Position numbers and translations under genes: made by a program. Below are positions 17,128-25,683 of a DNA stretch of 38,452 nucleotides, one piece after another (positions within the stretch are counted from its first letter, which is position 1; each line of letters begins with the position of its first letter). This stretch comes from Thalassospira sp. UBA1131. Its GTDB lineage: Bacteria > Pseudomonadota > Alphaproteobacteria > Rhodospirillales > Thalassospiraceae. The notes beneath the pieces were generated by a model. It had not been told where the DNA came from, ran no database searches, and saw nothing but the letters and a program-made list of their open reading frames with translations. The DNA is taken from the NCBI RefSeq assembly GCF_002311515.1, contig NZ_DCAO01000017.1, positions 1-38,452 of the forward strand, given 5' to 3'.

Positions 17128-18027
17128 TTATTGCTTCTTCGCGTCATCACCCAGAAAATCAACCAGGCTGACCTGACCCGTTCCACGGCGCAGCGGCTTG
17201 GGCTGGCTTTCATCCGGGGCCCAGGCGGTTAGATAGATCACCTGAAACTTGGCATGGATGCGGCCATCAGGGCGCGCATGGCGTTCGTGATAAATTGCTG
17301 CCGCCCGCGCAAGGGTGCTGCGTTTGGTGAACTTTTTGGATCGTTTGGCAATCAGGTTGCTTTCGCCCATCCCCGACAAATCCCGCATCAGTTTCAGCGC
17401 GTCCGGGTAATCGATATAGATATCATCGGCATCGACGACGGGCAGGGCAAAGCCACTGCGCTGTAAAAGCGCCCCGGCATCCTTGACGTCGACAAACGGC
17501 GATACGCGCGGGGATACGCCACCTTCTTCCTCGGCCTCCGCCGTCATCAGGGCTTCGCGCAAGTCCTTGAGCGTCTCACCGCCGAGCAGGCAAGCCAGAA
17601 ACAACCCGTCAGGTTTCAGGGCGCGGCGTGCCTGTAACAGCATGCCCGGCAGATCATTGACCCAATGAAGTGACAGGTTGGACAGGATCAGATCAAGCGA
17701 TCCTTCGGCAAAGGGCAGGAATTCCTCGTCCGCGACCAGCGTGCCTTTGCCGTTATTGGCCTGTGCGGTCGTGGCATAGCCCCGCGAAATGTCGCTTTGA
17801 TACAGCGTTTCGATGCCACCGCGTGTGCCAATGATTTGGCCTAATTCGCCGCTGTGACAGCCAAGATCGACCGCCAGCGGAAATGTGCGCGTGGTGTCAT
17901 CAAGGCGATCGGCAAGGCGTTCGGCCGTTTCAGCAAACAGGAAGTTAAAGTCCTGTGCCTTGGTCGCCGCACGGTCGCGGCGCAGTTTCAGGATGTCTCG
18001 ATCAAAGACGGTGATCGGATCGGCCAT
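17128..18027 (-). CDS. SAM-dependent methyltransferase (BioC/NDUFAF5-like)
   Basis: A 299-residue class I methyltransferase. SAM motif I is AVDLGCHSGELGQIIG near residue 52. The acidic region LSNLSLHWVNDLPGMLLQARRALKPDGLFLACLLGGETLKDLREAL (about 120-160) matches the BioC / NDUFAF5 group. The N-terminus FDRDILKLRRDRAATKAQDFNFLF is also typical of the alphaproteobacterial members. The mitochondrial relative NDUFAF5 hydroxylates a complex I arginine, while BioC methylates malonyl-ACP; which applies here is not decided by the sequence, and no bio genes are nearby. It stands alone, with an SD-poor start and 97 bases to the next minus-strand gene. Confidence 0.85.
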   Translation of the reverse strand: MADPITVFDRDILKLRRDRAATKAQDFNFLFAETAERLADRLDDTTRTFPLAVDLGCHSGELGQIIGTRGGIETLYQSDISRGYATTAQANNGKGTLVADEEFLPFAEGSLDLILSNLSLHWVNDLPGMLLQARRALKPDGLFLACLLGGETLKDLREALMTAEAEEEGGVSPRVSPFVDVKDAGALLQRSGFALPVVDADDIYIDYPDALKLMRDLSGMGESNLIAKRSKKFTKRSTLARAAAIYHERHARPDGRIHAKFQVIYLTAWAPDESQPKPLRRGTGQVSLVDFLGDDAKKQ

Positions 18028-18124
18028 GGGGCGGGAAGCTCCGGCTAAAATCGTTATAAAAGTTACGATCTAGATAGAGCTTTGATCCCGCCCTTGCAAT
18101 CGAAGAACCAGAAATCCATGCAGC

Positions 18125-20230
18125 CTATATCGACAGAACCAGTGGCGTTGGTTCGCCATCTTCCGGTTCGGCAGGGACAGCGCAACAGATCAACGCTTCG
18201 TCCGGGCTGACTTTTGCGCTGGGCCGGTTTTTATAGGTAACCCTGCCCTGGGTGATTTTGGTGCGGCATGTGCCGCAATTCCCGCCCCGACAACTTGCCT
18301 CAGGCGTGAGGCCAGCATCCTCGGCCAGTTCGAGCAACGTCTTGTTTGCATCCGGTTGCCAGACGGCCGACTGGTTTGATTGGGCGAATTCGACCTTGGT
18401 GGGCTTGCTGCTTGCACGGGGCAGTTCGGGAACGTCGTCATCGCTGTCCCGGCTGCGGGTTAATGACGCGGGGCCAAATGCCTCTGCGTGAATGCGCTTG
18501 TCGGCGATATTCAGCCCGCGCAGCCCGTCATAAAGACCTTGCATGAAGGGCGGTGGACCACACAGGTAAAAGTCAAAATCATCAAACGGCAAAACGGCCC
18601 GCAACAGGTTCATGTCGATATAACCCGATGCTTCGTAATCCTTGCGGGCTGTTGCGCCATCGGGATCACCAAGAACCCGGATGATCCTGATGTTGCCCTG
18701 GGCGGCTTTGACCAGTTCGACAATTTCCGCATCAAAGGCACGGTCAGTAATGCTCCGTGCTGCATAAAACAGCCAGATCTGGCGGAAATTGCGTGTGCGC
18801 AATCCCTCGTAAACCGCATGGCGCATCATCGACATCATGGGCGTAATGCCAATCCCGCCTGCCATTAAAACCATCGGTCGTTTGATATCCGGCAGCAGGA
18901 AAAAATCACCAGCAGGGGCGCGTGCCTCAAGCGTGTCGCCAACATTCAAGTTGTCATGAAGATGGCCGGATACCACGCCTTCGCGTTTCACACTGATGCG
19001 ATAGTGCACATCTGATGGTGCGCTGGAAAGTGTATAGGTTCGGATCAACGGTTTGTCATGGCCCGCCACGTTCACCCGGATTGGCAAATGCTGACCGGGG
19101 TTGAATGACACCACGCCACCCTGATCAGCCGGTTCGAGGTGGAAGGATTTGATCAGATGGTTTTCTTCTGTAATCCGCACCACTTTGAACGAGCGCCATT
19201 GTTGCGCGGCGCTCATCGCGGCAAGCTTCTTCTCGGCACTTTCCCAATCCCCGGTCAGAAGGCTGTTGGGGGACATGCCTTCTTCCTGCGGGCGCCAGCG
19301 AATTGGCAATGCTGATGCCCGCCAGACTGTTTTGCGCGGGAAAACACGCCACAGCCGTTCAGCACCCTTGAAGGCACCGATTTCCGGACCTTCGGTGATG
19401 ACTTCAGCGTCACCGGTAATTTGCAGGACATCACCGGTCGCAAAATCGGTAAAGATTAGACCGGCCTTGGGATTGCACAGGATATTGCCCAGCGTATTGA
19501 AAAACTGGTTTCCGGCGAAATCAGGAATTGTCAGCGTGCCATCAGTATCAACATGGACAAAGCCGGGCTTGCCACCACGATGAGATGCATCAACTTCGCG
19601 ATGCCCGCCGTCACGATCAACATAGGTCGCAACGAAAAAGGTATCGGCCTTAGCAATCAGCGCTCGCGCCCGGTCATCAAGTTTGCGGGATGTTTCGGGT
19701 TTGGATGTCGGTGTAGACATCGGGTCGCGGACAAATTCGAAATCACGCAGGCGGATATATTGCGGGCAGTTGCCAAAGCTGTGCCCGACCCGAATTTCAA
19801 ATTTTGTATCGGTCTGTGCGGTAATGCGTCCATTTAGCCGGTTGCGGCGGCGCGTATGCAATTCGATGCCGATCATGCCAATCGGCTTGCCGTCGCCCAT
19901 CCCGGCATCGGCAGGGTCATCGGCATCGCGCGGCAAATTGACGGACAGGTGATAGGGATCAGATGCCGACAGGAACCCGGGATGATTGGCGCGCAAGGTC
20001 GCCCAGACATCATCGTTCTCGTCGACAGTTCCGAACACGGCAAAGGGCAGCTGCGGATAAAACTGGCGATGTTGATCGATCAGGTGATCACGCAGAACAC
20101 GTTTTCCGACATCCGCCATTAGTTGGCGGACACCCACACGTTCCTGCATCTCGATTTCACCTTGGTGCCAGGCCTCACTGTCTTTTTGGTTCATCACTGG
20201 TGTGGATGTTGCGGTGTTGGCCGTGTTCAT
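18125..20230 (-). CDS. PNPOx-like / ferredoxin-reductase / 2Fe-2S fusion oxidoreductase
   Basis: A 701-residue multidomain flavoprotein. Domains in order: a pyridoxamine-phosphate-oxidase-like split-barrel region (about 25-270); an FAD-binding reductase domain with RTYTLSS near 396; an NAD(P)-binding domain with GGIGITPM near 455 and YLCGPPPFMQ near 560; and a plant-type 2Fe-2S ferredoxin at the C-terminus, with CRGGNCGTC near 644 and a final CC pair. Electrons would pass NAD(P)H to FAD to 2Fe-2S, perhaps ending at an FMN in the barrel. The ATG at 20230 is preferred over a frame 59 codons longer because AGGAG lies before it and the extra residues run into the GST gene. It follows the GST gene by 112 bases. 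Substrate unknown. Confidence 0.9.
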   Translation of the reverse strand: MNTANTATSTPVMNQKDSEAWHQGEIEMQERVGVRQLMADVGKRVLRDHLIDQHRQFYPQLPFAVFGTVDENDDVWATLRANHPGFLSASDPYHLSVNLPRDADDPADAGMGDGKPIGMIGIELHTRRRNRLNGRITAQTDTKFEIRVGHSFGNCPQYIRLRDFEFVRDPMSTPTSKPETSRKLDDRARALIAKADTFFVATYVDRDGGHREVDASHRGGKPGFVHVDTDGTLTIPDFAGNQFFNTLGNILCNPKAGLIFTDFATGDVLQITGDAEVITEGPEIGAFKGAERLWRVFPRKTVWRASALPIRWRPQEEGMSPNSLLTGDWESAEKKLAAMSAAQQWRSFKVVRITEENHLIKSFHLEPADQGGVVSFNPGQHLPIRVNVAGHDKPLIRTYTLSSAPSDVHYRISVKREGVVSGHLHDNLNVGDTLEARAPAGDFFLLPDIKRPMVLMAGGIGITPMMSMMRHAVYEGLRTRNFRQIWLFYAARSITDRAFDAEIVELVKAAQGNIRIIRVLGDPDGATARKDYEASGYIDMNLLRAVLPFDDFDFYLCGPPPFMQGLYDGLRGLNIADKRIHAEAFGPASLTRSRDSDDDVPELPRASSKPTKVEFAQSNQSAVWQPDANKTLLELAEDAGLTPEASCRGGNCGTCRTKITQGRVTYKNRPSAKVSPDEALICCAVPAEPEDGEPTPLVLSI

Positions 20231-20342
20231 CTCGTGCTCCTGTCCATAGGAAAGAGGTATCGAGGCGGGGCAAATTCGGTGGGGCCGGTTCGCTTGAAGT
20301 TCTTGCGCGCTACGCGCAGGGATCAACGACCGGCCCATATCG

Positions 20343-20960
20343 TCACGAAGCCGCCCGAAGACCGACCGAAGACGTTTCAAACGGCACAAAGCCCGGCAGT
20401 GCTTCAATACGTTTCAGCCAAGCAAGGACATGCGTGTAGGGATCAAGCGCGACATTGCCCTCGGGGGCGTTGGCGATATAGCTGTAAAGTGCGATATCGG
20501 CGGCGGTCGGATGATCAAGCGCAATCCAGTCGCGGTTTGACAGGCGATCATCGATCAGTTTCAGAACACCATGCGCACGGGCAATGACATCGTTTGCATC
20601 AAACTTGGCGCCAAACAACGTCAACAAGCGCGCCGCACACGGGCCGTAGGCAATTTCACCAGCAGCAACCGAAAGCCAACGCTGAACCAGTGCCAGATCT
20701 GCCGCATCTTCGGGGAGCCAGTTGGTCGCGCCGACCTTTTTGGCGGCATAGACCATGATTGCGATGGAATCCGCGATGACAAGGTCGCCATCTTCAAGCA
20801 CGGGAACCTGCCCGAACGGGTTCAGTTCAAGGAATTCCGGGGATTTATGTTCGCCATTGACCATGTCGACATGAACCAGTTCGTGATCAATGCCAAGCAG
20901 GCTAAGGAAAAGGTGGGCGCGATGGGCGTGTCCCGACAGCGCGAAATAATGCAATTTCAT
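20343..20960 (-). CDS. Glutathione S-transferase family protein
   Basis: A 205-residue cytosolic glutathione transferase. The thioredoxin-like N-terminal domain (about 1-78) opens MKLHYFALSGHAHRAHLFLSLL, includes the cis-proline stretch GQVPVLEDGDLVIADSIAI (about 50-68, with the glutathione-binding D-S), and an all-helical C-terminal domain follows with LDHPTAADIALYSYI near 148. A serine or tyrosine near residue 5-9 would activate the thiol. The gene is divergent from a LysR regulator and upstream of a large flavin oxidoreductase on the same strand, so a detoxification operon under that regulator is likely but inferred. Confidence 0.93.
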   Translation of the reverse strand: MKLHYFALSGHAHRAHLFLSLLGIDHELVHVDMVNGEHKSPEFLELNPFGQVPVLEDGDLVIADSIAIMVYAAKKVGATNWLPEDAADLALVQRWLSVAAGEIAYGPCAARLLTLFGAKFDANDVIARAHGVLKLIDDRLSNRDWIALDHPTAADIALYSYIANAPEGNVALDPYTHVLAWLKRIEALPGFVPFETSSVGLRAAS

Positions 20961-21035
20961 GAAACATCCTCCGATTTGCTGGTTCGCATGGGGCGAAAAC
21001 GAAGGATATTGTGATTATTTCTATTTAATGATGGA

Positions 21036-21076
21036 ATTCCGTTTATTGGAAATTTAGTATTCCGTTAAGTGGAATA
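21036..21076. promoter_or_regulatory. Tandem LysR-type operators in the GST / LysR divergent promoter
   Basis: Two near-identical inverted repeats of the form ATTCC-N7-GGAA(A/T) are present: ATTCCGTTTATTGGAAA (21036-21052) and TATTCCGTTAAGTGGAATA (21058-21076). They share the spacer start GTT, have the same arm spacing, and their centres are 23 bases apart, about two helical turns. Such T-N11-A pairs are the usual binding sites of LysR regulators, and a LysR gene begins directly beside them. Confidence 0.7.
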
Positions 21077-21079
21077 ATC

Positions 21080-22003
21080 ATGGGGCACAAGATGGACCGT
21101 TTCGACGCAATGAATGTGTTTGTGCATGTGGTCGAGGCGCGCAGCTTCGCCGCTGCTGCCCGCGCGTTGCGTCAAAGTCCACCTGCGGTCACGCGCGCGG
21201 TCGCGTATCTGGAGGATGTGACAGGCGCACGCCTTCTGACGCGCACAACCCGGTCGGTTACGGTGACAGAGGCCGGTGCACGGTATTATGCAGATTGCAA
21301 AAGATTGCTGGCCGACCTGAAAGAAGTCGAAGCCGCCGCCGGTGGCGCCTATGCCAAGCCAAGCGGGATGTTGACCATCACCGCCCCGGTTCAGTTCGGC
21401 CAGATGCATGTCGCCCCGATTGTTGGCGCATATCTGGATGAATATCCCGACATGCACGCACGTCTTTTGCTGTTTGATCGCATCGTCAATATTGTCGAGG
21501 AAGGCATCGACCTTGCGGTGCGCATCGGTGATCTTGCCGACTCATCATTAACTGCCGTCCGGGTCGGGCAGGTCAGCCAGATCCTTTGCGCATCACCGGA
21601 TTACATTGCGAGGTTTGGAACGCCACAAACACCGTCTGATCTTGGTACTCATCGCCTCATTGCCACCACTGGATCGTCCGCGCGGCTTGATTGGCAATTC
21701 AGATCCCCGGATGGCGGGCGCAAGATCGGCTTTTCCCCGGATGCCAGATGGCAAACCAATTCGATTGAGGCCGCACGAAATGCGGCCCTTGATGGTTGGG
21801 GGATTGTGCGCATGCTGTCCTATCAGGCGGCCCCGTATCTTGCGGATGGGCGATTGGTGGCCGTGCTTGGCGACTATGATCCCGATCCGGTGCCAATCCA
21901 TCTGGTCCATCCCGAGGGCCGCCATGCCTCGGCAAAGGTCCGGGCGTTTATTGATCTGGCGGCGGATACCTTGCGGAAAAATCCGTTATTTGATTTTGGC
22001 TAA
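21080..22003 (+). CDS. LysR-family regulator of the GST operon
   Basis: A 307-residue LysR regulator. The winged helix-turn-helix (about 6-65) reads DRFDAMNVFVHVVEARSFAA, AARALRQSPPAVTRAVAYLE and LLTRTTRSVTVTEAG; the rest is the substrate-sensing domain of the DsdC/CrgA-like group common next to GST and oxidoreductase genes. The start may be ATG 21080 or ATG 21092 (MDRFDAMN), and the second is the usual family start with GGGGC before it. Two matching inverted repeats lie just upstream and overlap the region where the GST promoter should be, so control of itself and the GST gene is expected. Inducer unknown. Confidence 0.92.
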   Translation: MGHKMDRFDAMNVFVHVVEARSFAAAARALRQSPPAVTRAVAYLEDVTGARLLTRTTRSVTVTEAGARYYADCKRLLADLKEVEAAAGGAYAKPSGMLTITAPVQFGQMHVAPIVGAYLDEYPDMHARLLLFDRIVNIVEEGIDLAVRIGDLADSSLTAVRVGQVSQILCASPDYIARFGTPQTPSDLGTHRLIATTGSSARLDWQFRSPDGGRKIGFSPDARWQTNSIEAARNAALDGWGIVRMLSYQAAPYLADGRLVAVLGDYDPDPVPIHLVHPEGRHASAKVRAFIDLAADTLRKNPLFDFG

Positions 22004-22063
22004 TTCAATCCCTGCGTGTGTTATGCTGCCTTTTCCTTAAGGTGATCGTGGATAGCATCGCAG

Positions 22064-22831
22064 ATGATCGAATGGGTCCGCACCGTCGCAACCATGGGCG
22101 TTAACGCCATTTTACCACCGCGTTGCGGGGGCTGTGGCGATGTGACCGATACCACCCATGCGGTCTGTGCCGAGTGTTGGGCGGGTTTAAGGTTTATCAC
22201 GGCCCCGCAATGTGCCTGTTGCGGCTATCCGTTCGAACTTGATGATAGCGCAAACATCGGCGGTGATCAGGATGAAACCGGACAGATTTTGTGTGGCAAT
22301 TGTCTGCAAAAGAAACCGGCCTTTGATCAGGCAAGGGCGGCACTGGTGTATGACGATCACAGCCGCGAATACCTGTTGCGGTTCAAGCATGCGGATCGCG
22401 GTGATCTGACACCACTTCTTGCGCGCTGGGTCTATCAGGCGGGCAGGGGGATCTGGGATCAGGCCGACCTGATCGTGCCGGTGCCCTTGCATCGAAGACG
22501 GCTTTTGAAACGGCGCTATAACCAGTCGGGCCTTTTGGCGGCAAAGCTTTCGCGCATGACAGGCGTGCCTTGGGATGGGCTGGTTTTGGGGCGGCAGCGC
22601 AATACAAGAAGCCTTGGCGGACTTGGGCCGTCTTCACGCAAACGCGAAGTTGGTGGGGCATTTGTTGTCGATGAAGTCCGCGCTGAGAAACGTAATCTTG
22701 CAGGGGCGAGGGTGGTGTTGGTTGACGATGTTCTGACCACCGGGGCGACGGCCAATGCCTGTGTTCGGGCGTTAAAGCAATCAGGCGTTATGCACGTATC
22801 TGTGATCACGGTTGCACGTGTCGTGCGATGA
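22064..22831 (+). CDS. comF: ComF-family protein
   Basis: A 255-residue ComF-family protein. An N-terminal cysteine-rich part has CGGCG and CAEC (near 21-40), CACC (near 50) and CGNC (near 80), suggesting zinc binding. The C-terminal part is a phosphoribosyltransferase fold with VVLVDDVLTTGATANACVRAL near 218-238 and the LLKRRYNQSGLLA and RQRNTRSLGGLG stretches typical of ComF. In naturally competent bacteria ComF helps DNA uptake; in alphaproteobacteria its role is not established, and no other competence gene is nearby. It is followed by grxC, a conserved pairing. Confidence 0.93.
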   Translation: MIEWVRTVATMGVNAILPPRCGGCGDVTDTTHAVCAECWAGLRFITAPQCACCGYPFELDDSANIGGDQDETGQILCGNCLQKKPAFDQARAALVYDDHSREYLLRFKHADRGDLTPLLARWVYQAGRGIWDQADLIVPVPLHRRRLLKRRYNQSGLLAAKLSRMTGVPWDGLVLGRQRNTRSLGGLGPSSRKREVGGAFVVDEVRAEKRNLAGARVVLVDDVLTTGATANACVRALKQSGVMHVSVITVARVVR

Positions 22832-22856
22832 CGCGCTGCAAGATTTCTGTTATATA
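22828..22856 (+). promoter_or_regulatory. Possible grxC promoter
   Basis: ATGACG (4 of 6) and TATATA (4 of 6) are spaced by 17 bases and overlap the comF stop, about 100 bases before grxC. By-eye match only. Confidence 0.35.
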
Positions 22857-22956
22857 GCCGTCATCTGACTGAAATTCCGCACCGTATCAGACGCAGTGGA
22901 CCCGATAATCCGGGGCATTCGCGATGATCGGTTGCCAAAGAAAGGATGACTGCCTC

Positions 22957-23214
22957 ATGGCAAAAGTTGAAGTTTATGCCACCGAATGGTGCCCGTATTG
23001 CAAGCGTGCGCGTAAGCTGCTTGAGGAAAAGGGTGCGAAATACCAGCTGATCGATGTGATGATGGAACCGCGTCGCAAAAAGGAAATGATGGACCGTGCC
23101 AATGGCCGTCATACCGTGCCGCAGATCTTCATCAATGACGAACATATTGGCGGCTGTGACGAGCTGATGGCGCTGGAAGCTGCCGACAAGCTCGAAGCCA
23201 AGCTGTCTGCCTGA
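22957..23214 (+). CDS. grxC: Glutaredoxin 3
   Basis: An 85-residue dithiol glutaredoxin that reduces disulfides with glutathione. The active site is CPYC at residues 11-14, with TVPQIFI (cis-Pro near 53) and GGCDELMAL (near 65-73) forming the glutathione site. The ATG at 22957 (MAKVEVYATEWCPYC) is preferred over one 11 codons upstream, because it matches the family start and has AAGGATG about 10 bases before it. It is followed by a strong terminator, so it ends this transcription unit. Confidence 0.96.
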   Translation: MAKVEVYATEWCPYCKRARKLLEEKGAKYQLIDVMMEPRRKKEMMDRANGRHTVPQIFINDEHIGGCDELMALEAADKLEAKLSA

Positions 23215-23247
23215 TCGCCATTTGGCTGATTAACGGCAATTGTCATA

Positions 23248-23278
23248 CAAAACCCCGGCCAGTTTGGCCGGGGTTTTT
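23248..23278. terminator. grxC terminator (bidirectional)
   Basis: AAAACCCCGGCC and GGCCGGGGTTTT pair around a 5-base loop, with a run of T on the plus side and T on the minus side too. It separates convergent grxC and the dehydrogenase gene. Confidence 0.9.
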
Positions 23279-23299
23279 ATTTGTCTGATGATTGTGATG

Positions 23300-24637
23300 T
23301 TAGCCGAAGGTGGTTTCCATTTCCTTGCGAAAGGCAATTGCCGGGTCCTTGGCATCAAATTCGACATCGTCCCAGGTCAGGGTTTGATCCATCGCCACCG
23401 GGCGCTTGATTTTCAAATGGTGCGCAAGCCCGATGGGCAGGGCATTGCGTGACTTTGACGTCAGGGCAGGCATCAGTTTGCCGTAAACCGTATATCCGCC
23501 TTCGCCATCCAGCATTTCACCGGGTTTAAGATCGCGTTTGGCGGTGGCAACCGCATCGCCCGACCATGCGCGCGATGTGCCGGTGGCTTCGCCGCGCAGG
23601 GCGGCTGAGGCCACCGAAATGCCAAGTTCCAACCCGATCAGGTGATAGGGCTTGTACATGGTCGAATATTGCCCGCTTGGATCGGTCAGAAGGCCATATT
23701 CGTTAAAGCACCGCGCGACATAATCGCTGGGGGCCTCAAAGGTCACATAAACGCCCCAGCGCAGATCGCGAAACACCGGGCGGGTGTCGCGTTCAAGGCT
23801 TGAAATCACTTCGACCGTGCCTTTGCGATCCAATATGCCGCCACTTTCACGCGGGCAAAGCAGGCGGGGCAAATCATCCACTCCGCAGGCCGGAAACTGC
23901 AATCCGCAATCCTGCGGCACAAGATCACAGGCATTGGACACGGCCGCCATTTCAATGGCGGATTTGGTGCCATCCAGGAAGCTGTTGAAAATTTGCGGGT
24001 TCATGCCGCCCGCCTGTGCCTGTTCGGGTGTCAGGCCATAGTGATGCCAGACATCATCGGGCGTGACGTGGTGATAGATCGGAAGATATTTGGTGCCCTT
24101 GCCAGCACACGTTACCGGCAGGCCAATCGCGCGAGCCCAATCGACCATTTCCGAAATCAACGCCGGTTGATCGCCATAAGCCATGGAATAAACAAGACCT
24201 GCGGCCTCGGCCCGTTTGGCAAGAAGTGGCCCGGCAAGTACATCGGCCTCGACATTGACCATGACGATATGACGGCCATGTTCGATGGCCTTGAGCGCAA
24301 AGCGTATACCGGCCGCAGGGCTTCCGGTGGCATCAATGATGACTTCAAGCCCGTCGGCGGCAATCAGGGCATCTGCATCCTCGGTCAGCCATGTGGTGCC
24401 GTCGCGATAGGCCGATGCAGCGTCCTTTGCGGTGAACTGGTCATCAGACCATCCGACACGGCGCAGGGCGGCCTTGGTACGATCAATGCTAAGATCGGCA
24501 ATACCCAGAACGTGATAACCCGGATGATGGCCGGCCTGACTTAAAAACATCGATCCGAACTTGCCAGCACCGATAATGCCAACCCGGACGGGATTACCTT
24601 CATCGGCCCGTTTGCGCAGTTTTGTATCAAGGTTCAT
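23300..24637 (-). CDS. NAD(P)-dependent oxidoreductase with SAF domain
   Basis: A 445-residue protein with an N-terminal Rossmann fold (VGIIGAGKFGSMF near residue 20, then VLGIADLS) like homoserine dehydrogenase, and a C-terminal SAF-type domain (about 350-420; VATAKRDLKPGEMLDGEGGYTVYGKL). This two-part family often sits in sugar-acid or polyol catabolic clusters, but no substrate can be named from sequence. The start has GGGAGG well placed before the ATG. It lies 152 bases downstream of a GntR regulator on the same strand, so the two probably form a small regulated unit. No kinase, transporter or aldolase partner is present here. Confidence 0.85.
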   Translation of the reverse strand: MNLDTKLRKRADEGNPVRVGIIGAGKFGSMFLSQAGHHPGYHVLGIADLSIDRTKAALRRVGWSDDQFTAKDAASAYRDGTTWLTEDADALIAADGLEVIIDATGSPAAGIRFALKAIEHGRHIVMVNVEADVLAGPLLAKRAEAAGLVYSMAYGDQPALISEMVDWARAIGLPVTCAGKGTKYLPIYHHVTPDDVWHHYGLTPEQAQAGGMNPQIFNSFLDGTKSAIEMAAVSNACDLVPQDCGLQFPACGVDDLPRLLCPRESGGILDRKGTVEVISSLERDTRPVFRDLRWGVYVTFEAPSDYVARCFNEYGLLTDPSGQYSTMYKPYHLIGLELGISVASAALRGEATGTSRAWSGDAVATAKRDLKPGEMLDGEGGYTVYGKLMPALTSKSRNALPIGLAHHLKIKRPVAMDQTLTWDDVEFDAKDPAIAFRKEMETTFG

Positions 24638-24789
24638 TGGCGTTCCTCCCAGACAGGAAACTTGTCGTTCTTATATGGTTCTGCCTTTGGCGACGCGGAC
24701 GGGTCATTGGCAGATTTTTTGAAGTCGATGGGGATTGGTGGTGCGAAGGGCTCGGAAAAGGCGGGCTGTTGGTGGCAGCGAGGGGAAGG

Positions 24790-25449
24790 TCAGCTTGGCT
24801 TTTCCATTCGGGAAATCAGGCGATCACGTGCATTGCGGCCATGATCGCGCGCCAGTTTTTCGGCAAGAGGACCATCGCCGACACAGATTGCATCGGCGAT
24901 GGCCTGATGTTCCGTCCAGATCGGATCACGGGGGTACCCGATCTGCAGGTAGGCATGCATCACGCGTCTGATCTGAAGCCAGACTGCGGCTGATGCTTCG
25001 GGCAACAGGGGGTTACCCGACAAACGGTAGATCGTTTGATGGAATGCGACGTCGGCTGCAACAAGGTTTGCGGTGTCGCCGCTGCCCAGAGCGTGGTGTC
25101 CCTGTATAATGGCAGCCCGCAAAGCCGATTCCCGATCCGGTGCCTTGGTCTCAGCAGCAAGACGAGCTGCAAGCCCGTCAAATGCTTCTCTCAGGTCATA
25201 AACGTGACGGACAAGGTCGCTGTCGACAGGCGCAACGCGATATCCGCGCCGTCCCATCGGTTCGACCAGTCCGTCACGACGCAGCAACCCCAGAGCTTGC
25301 AACACTGGTTGCCGCGAGACATTGAGTTCCTCGGCAATAGCTTCCTGACGCAAAGGTGTCCCGGGAGGGAGAGCACCGGAACACAAGGCATCAACCAGGC
25401 GGTCATGCACTTCGTCAGTCAGACTTTTTCGGCCGGAAAGAGGTTCCAT
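24790..25449 (-). CDS. GntR-family regulator (FadR/FCD subfamily)
   Basis: A 219-residue GntR regulator. The winged helix-turn-helix (about 8-75) reads LTDEVHDRLVDALCSGALPP, RQEAIAEELNVSRQPVLQAL and EPMGRRGYRVAPVD. The C-terminal all-helical FCD domain (about 82-210) has the conserved DLREAFDGLAARLAA start and the metal/ligand-type HHALGSGD, FHQTIYRLSGNPLL and EHQAIADAI stretches. Its promoter carries a GTGTA/TACAC inverted repeat, so self-regulation is likely. The downstream dehydrogenase is the probable target. Confidence 0.92.
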   Translation of the reverse strand: MEPLSGRKSLTDEVHDRLVDALCSGALPPGTPLRQEAIAEELNVSRQPVLQALGLLRRDGLVEPMGRRGYRVAPVDSDLVRHVYDLREAFDGLAARLAAETKAPDRESALRAAIIQGHHALGSGDTANLVAADVAFHQTIYRLSGNPLLPEASAAVWLQIRRVMHAYLQIGYPRDPIWTEHQAIADAICVGDGPLAEKLARDHGRNARDRLISRMEKPS

Positions 25450-25465
25450 CTTCGATCCTCGTTAG

Positions 25466-25487
25466 GTGTACGGAATACTGTATACAC
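25466..25487 (-). promoter_or_regulatory. Candidate GntR operator
   Basis: On the minus strand GTGTATACAGTATTCCGTACAC carries GTGTA and TACAC arms 12 bases apart, plus an overlapping TGTATACA palindrome. FadR-subfamily GntR proteins often bind TGTATACA-like sites. It lies 17 bases before the gntR start, between its likely promoter and coding region. Confidence 0.55.
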
Positions 25488-25683
25488 TAATTTCGGGCAT
25501 GAAAAGACTGAATTTCGGATGTGCGTGATGTCGGTTGTTGATGTGGAAATGCGCAATGTGTGCGCTAAGGCGCAGGTCTTTTTGCGGGCCTTTTTAGCGG
25601 CTTCGCTATCCCAATTGTCTATTGCGGCAGGCTGGGATGAGAAGCATCATGAAGACGGATAATGATAAAAAGGAGACTGCGTC

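Noticed and set aside
24638..24789. Possible small gene between gntR and the dehydrogenase
   Set aside because: Open frames on the plus strand there have no ribosome site and run into gntR; the stretch looks like a plain leader.
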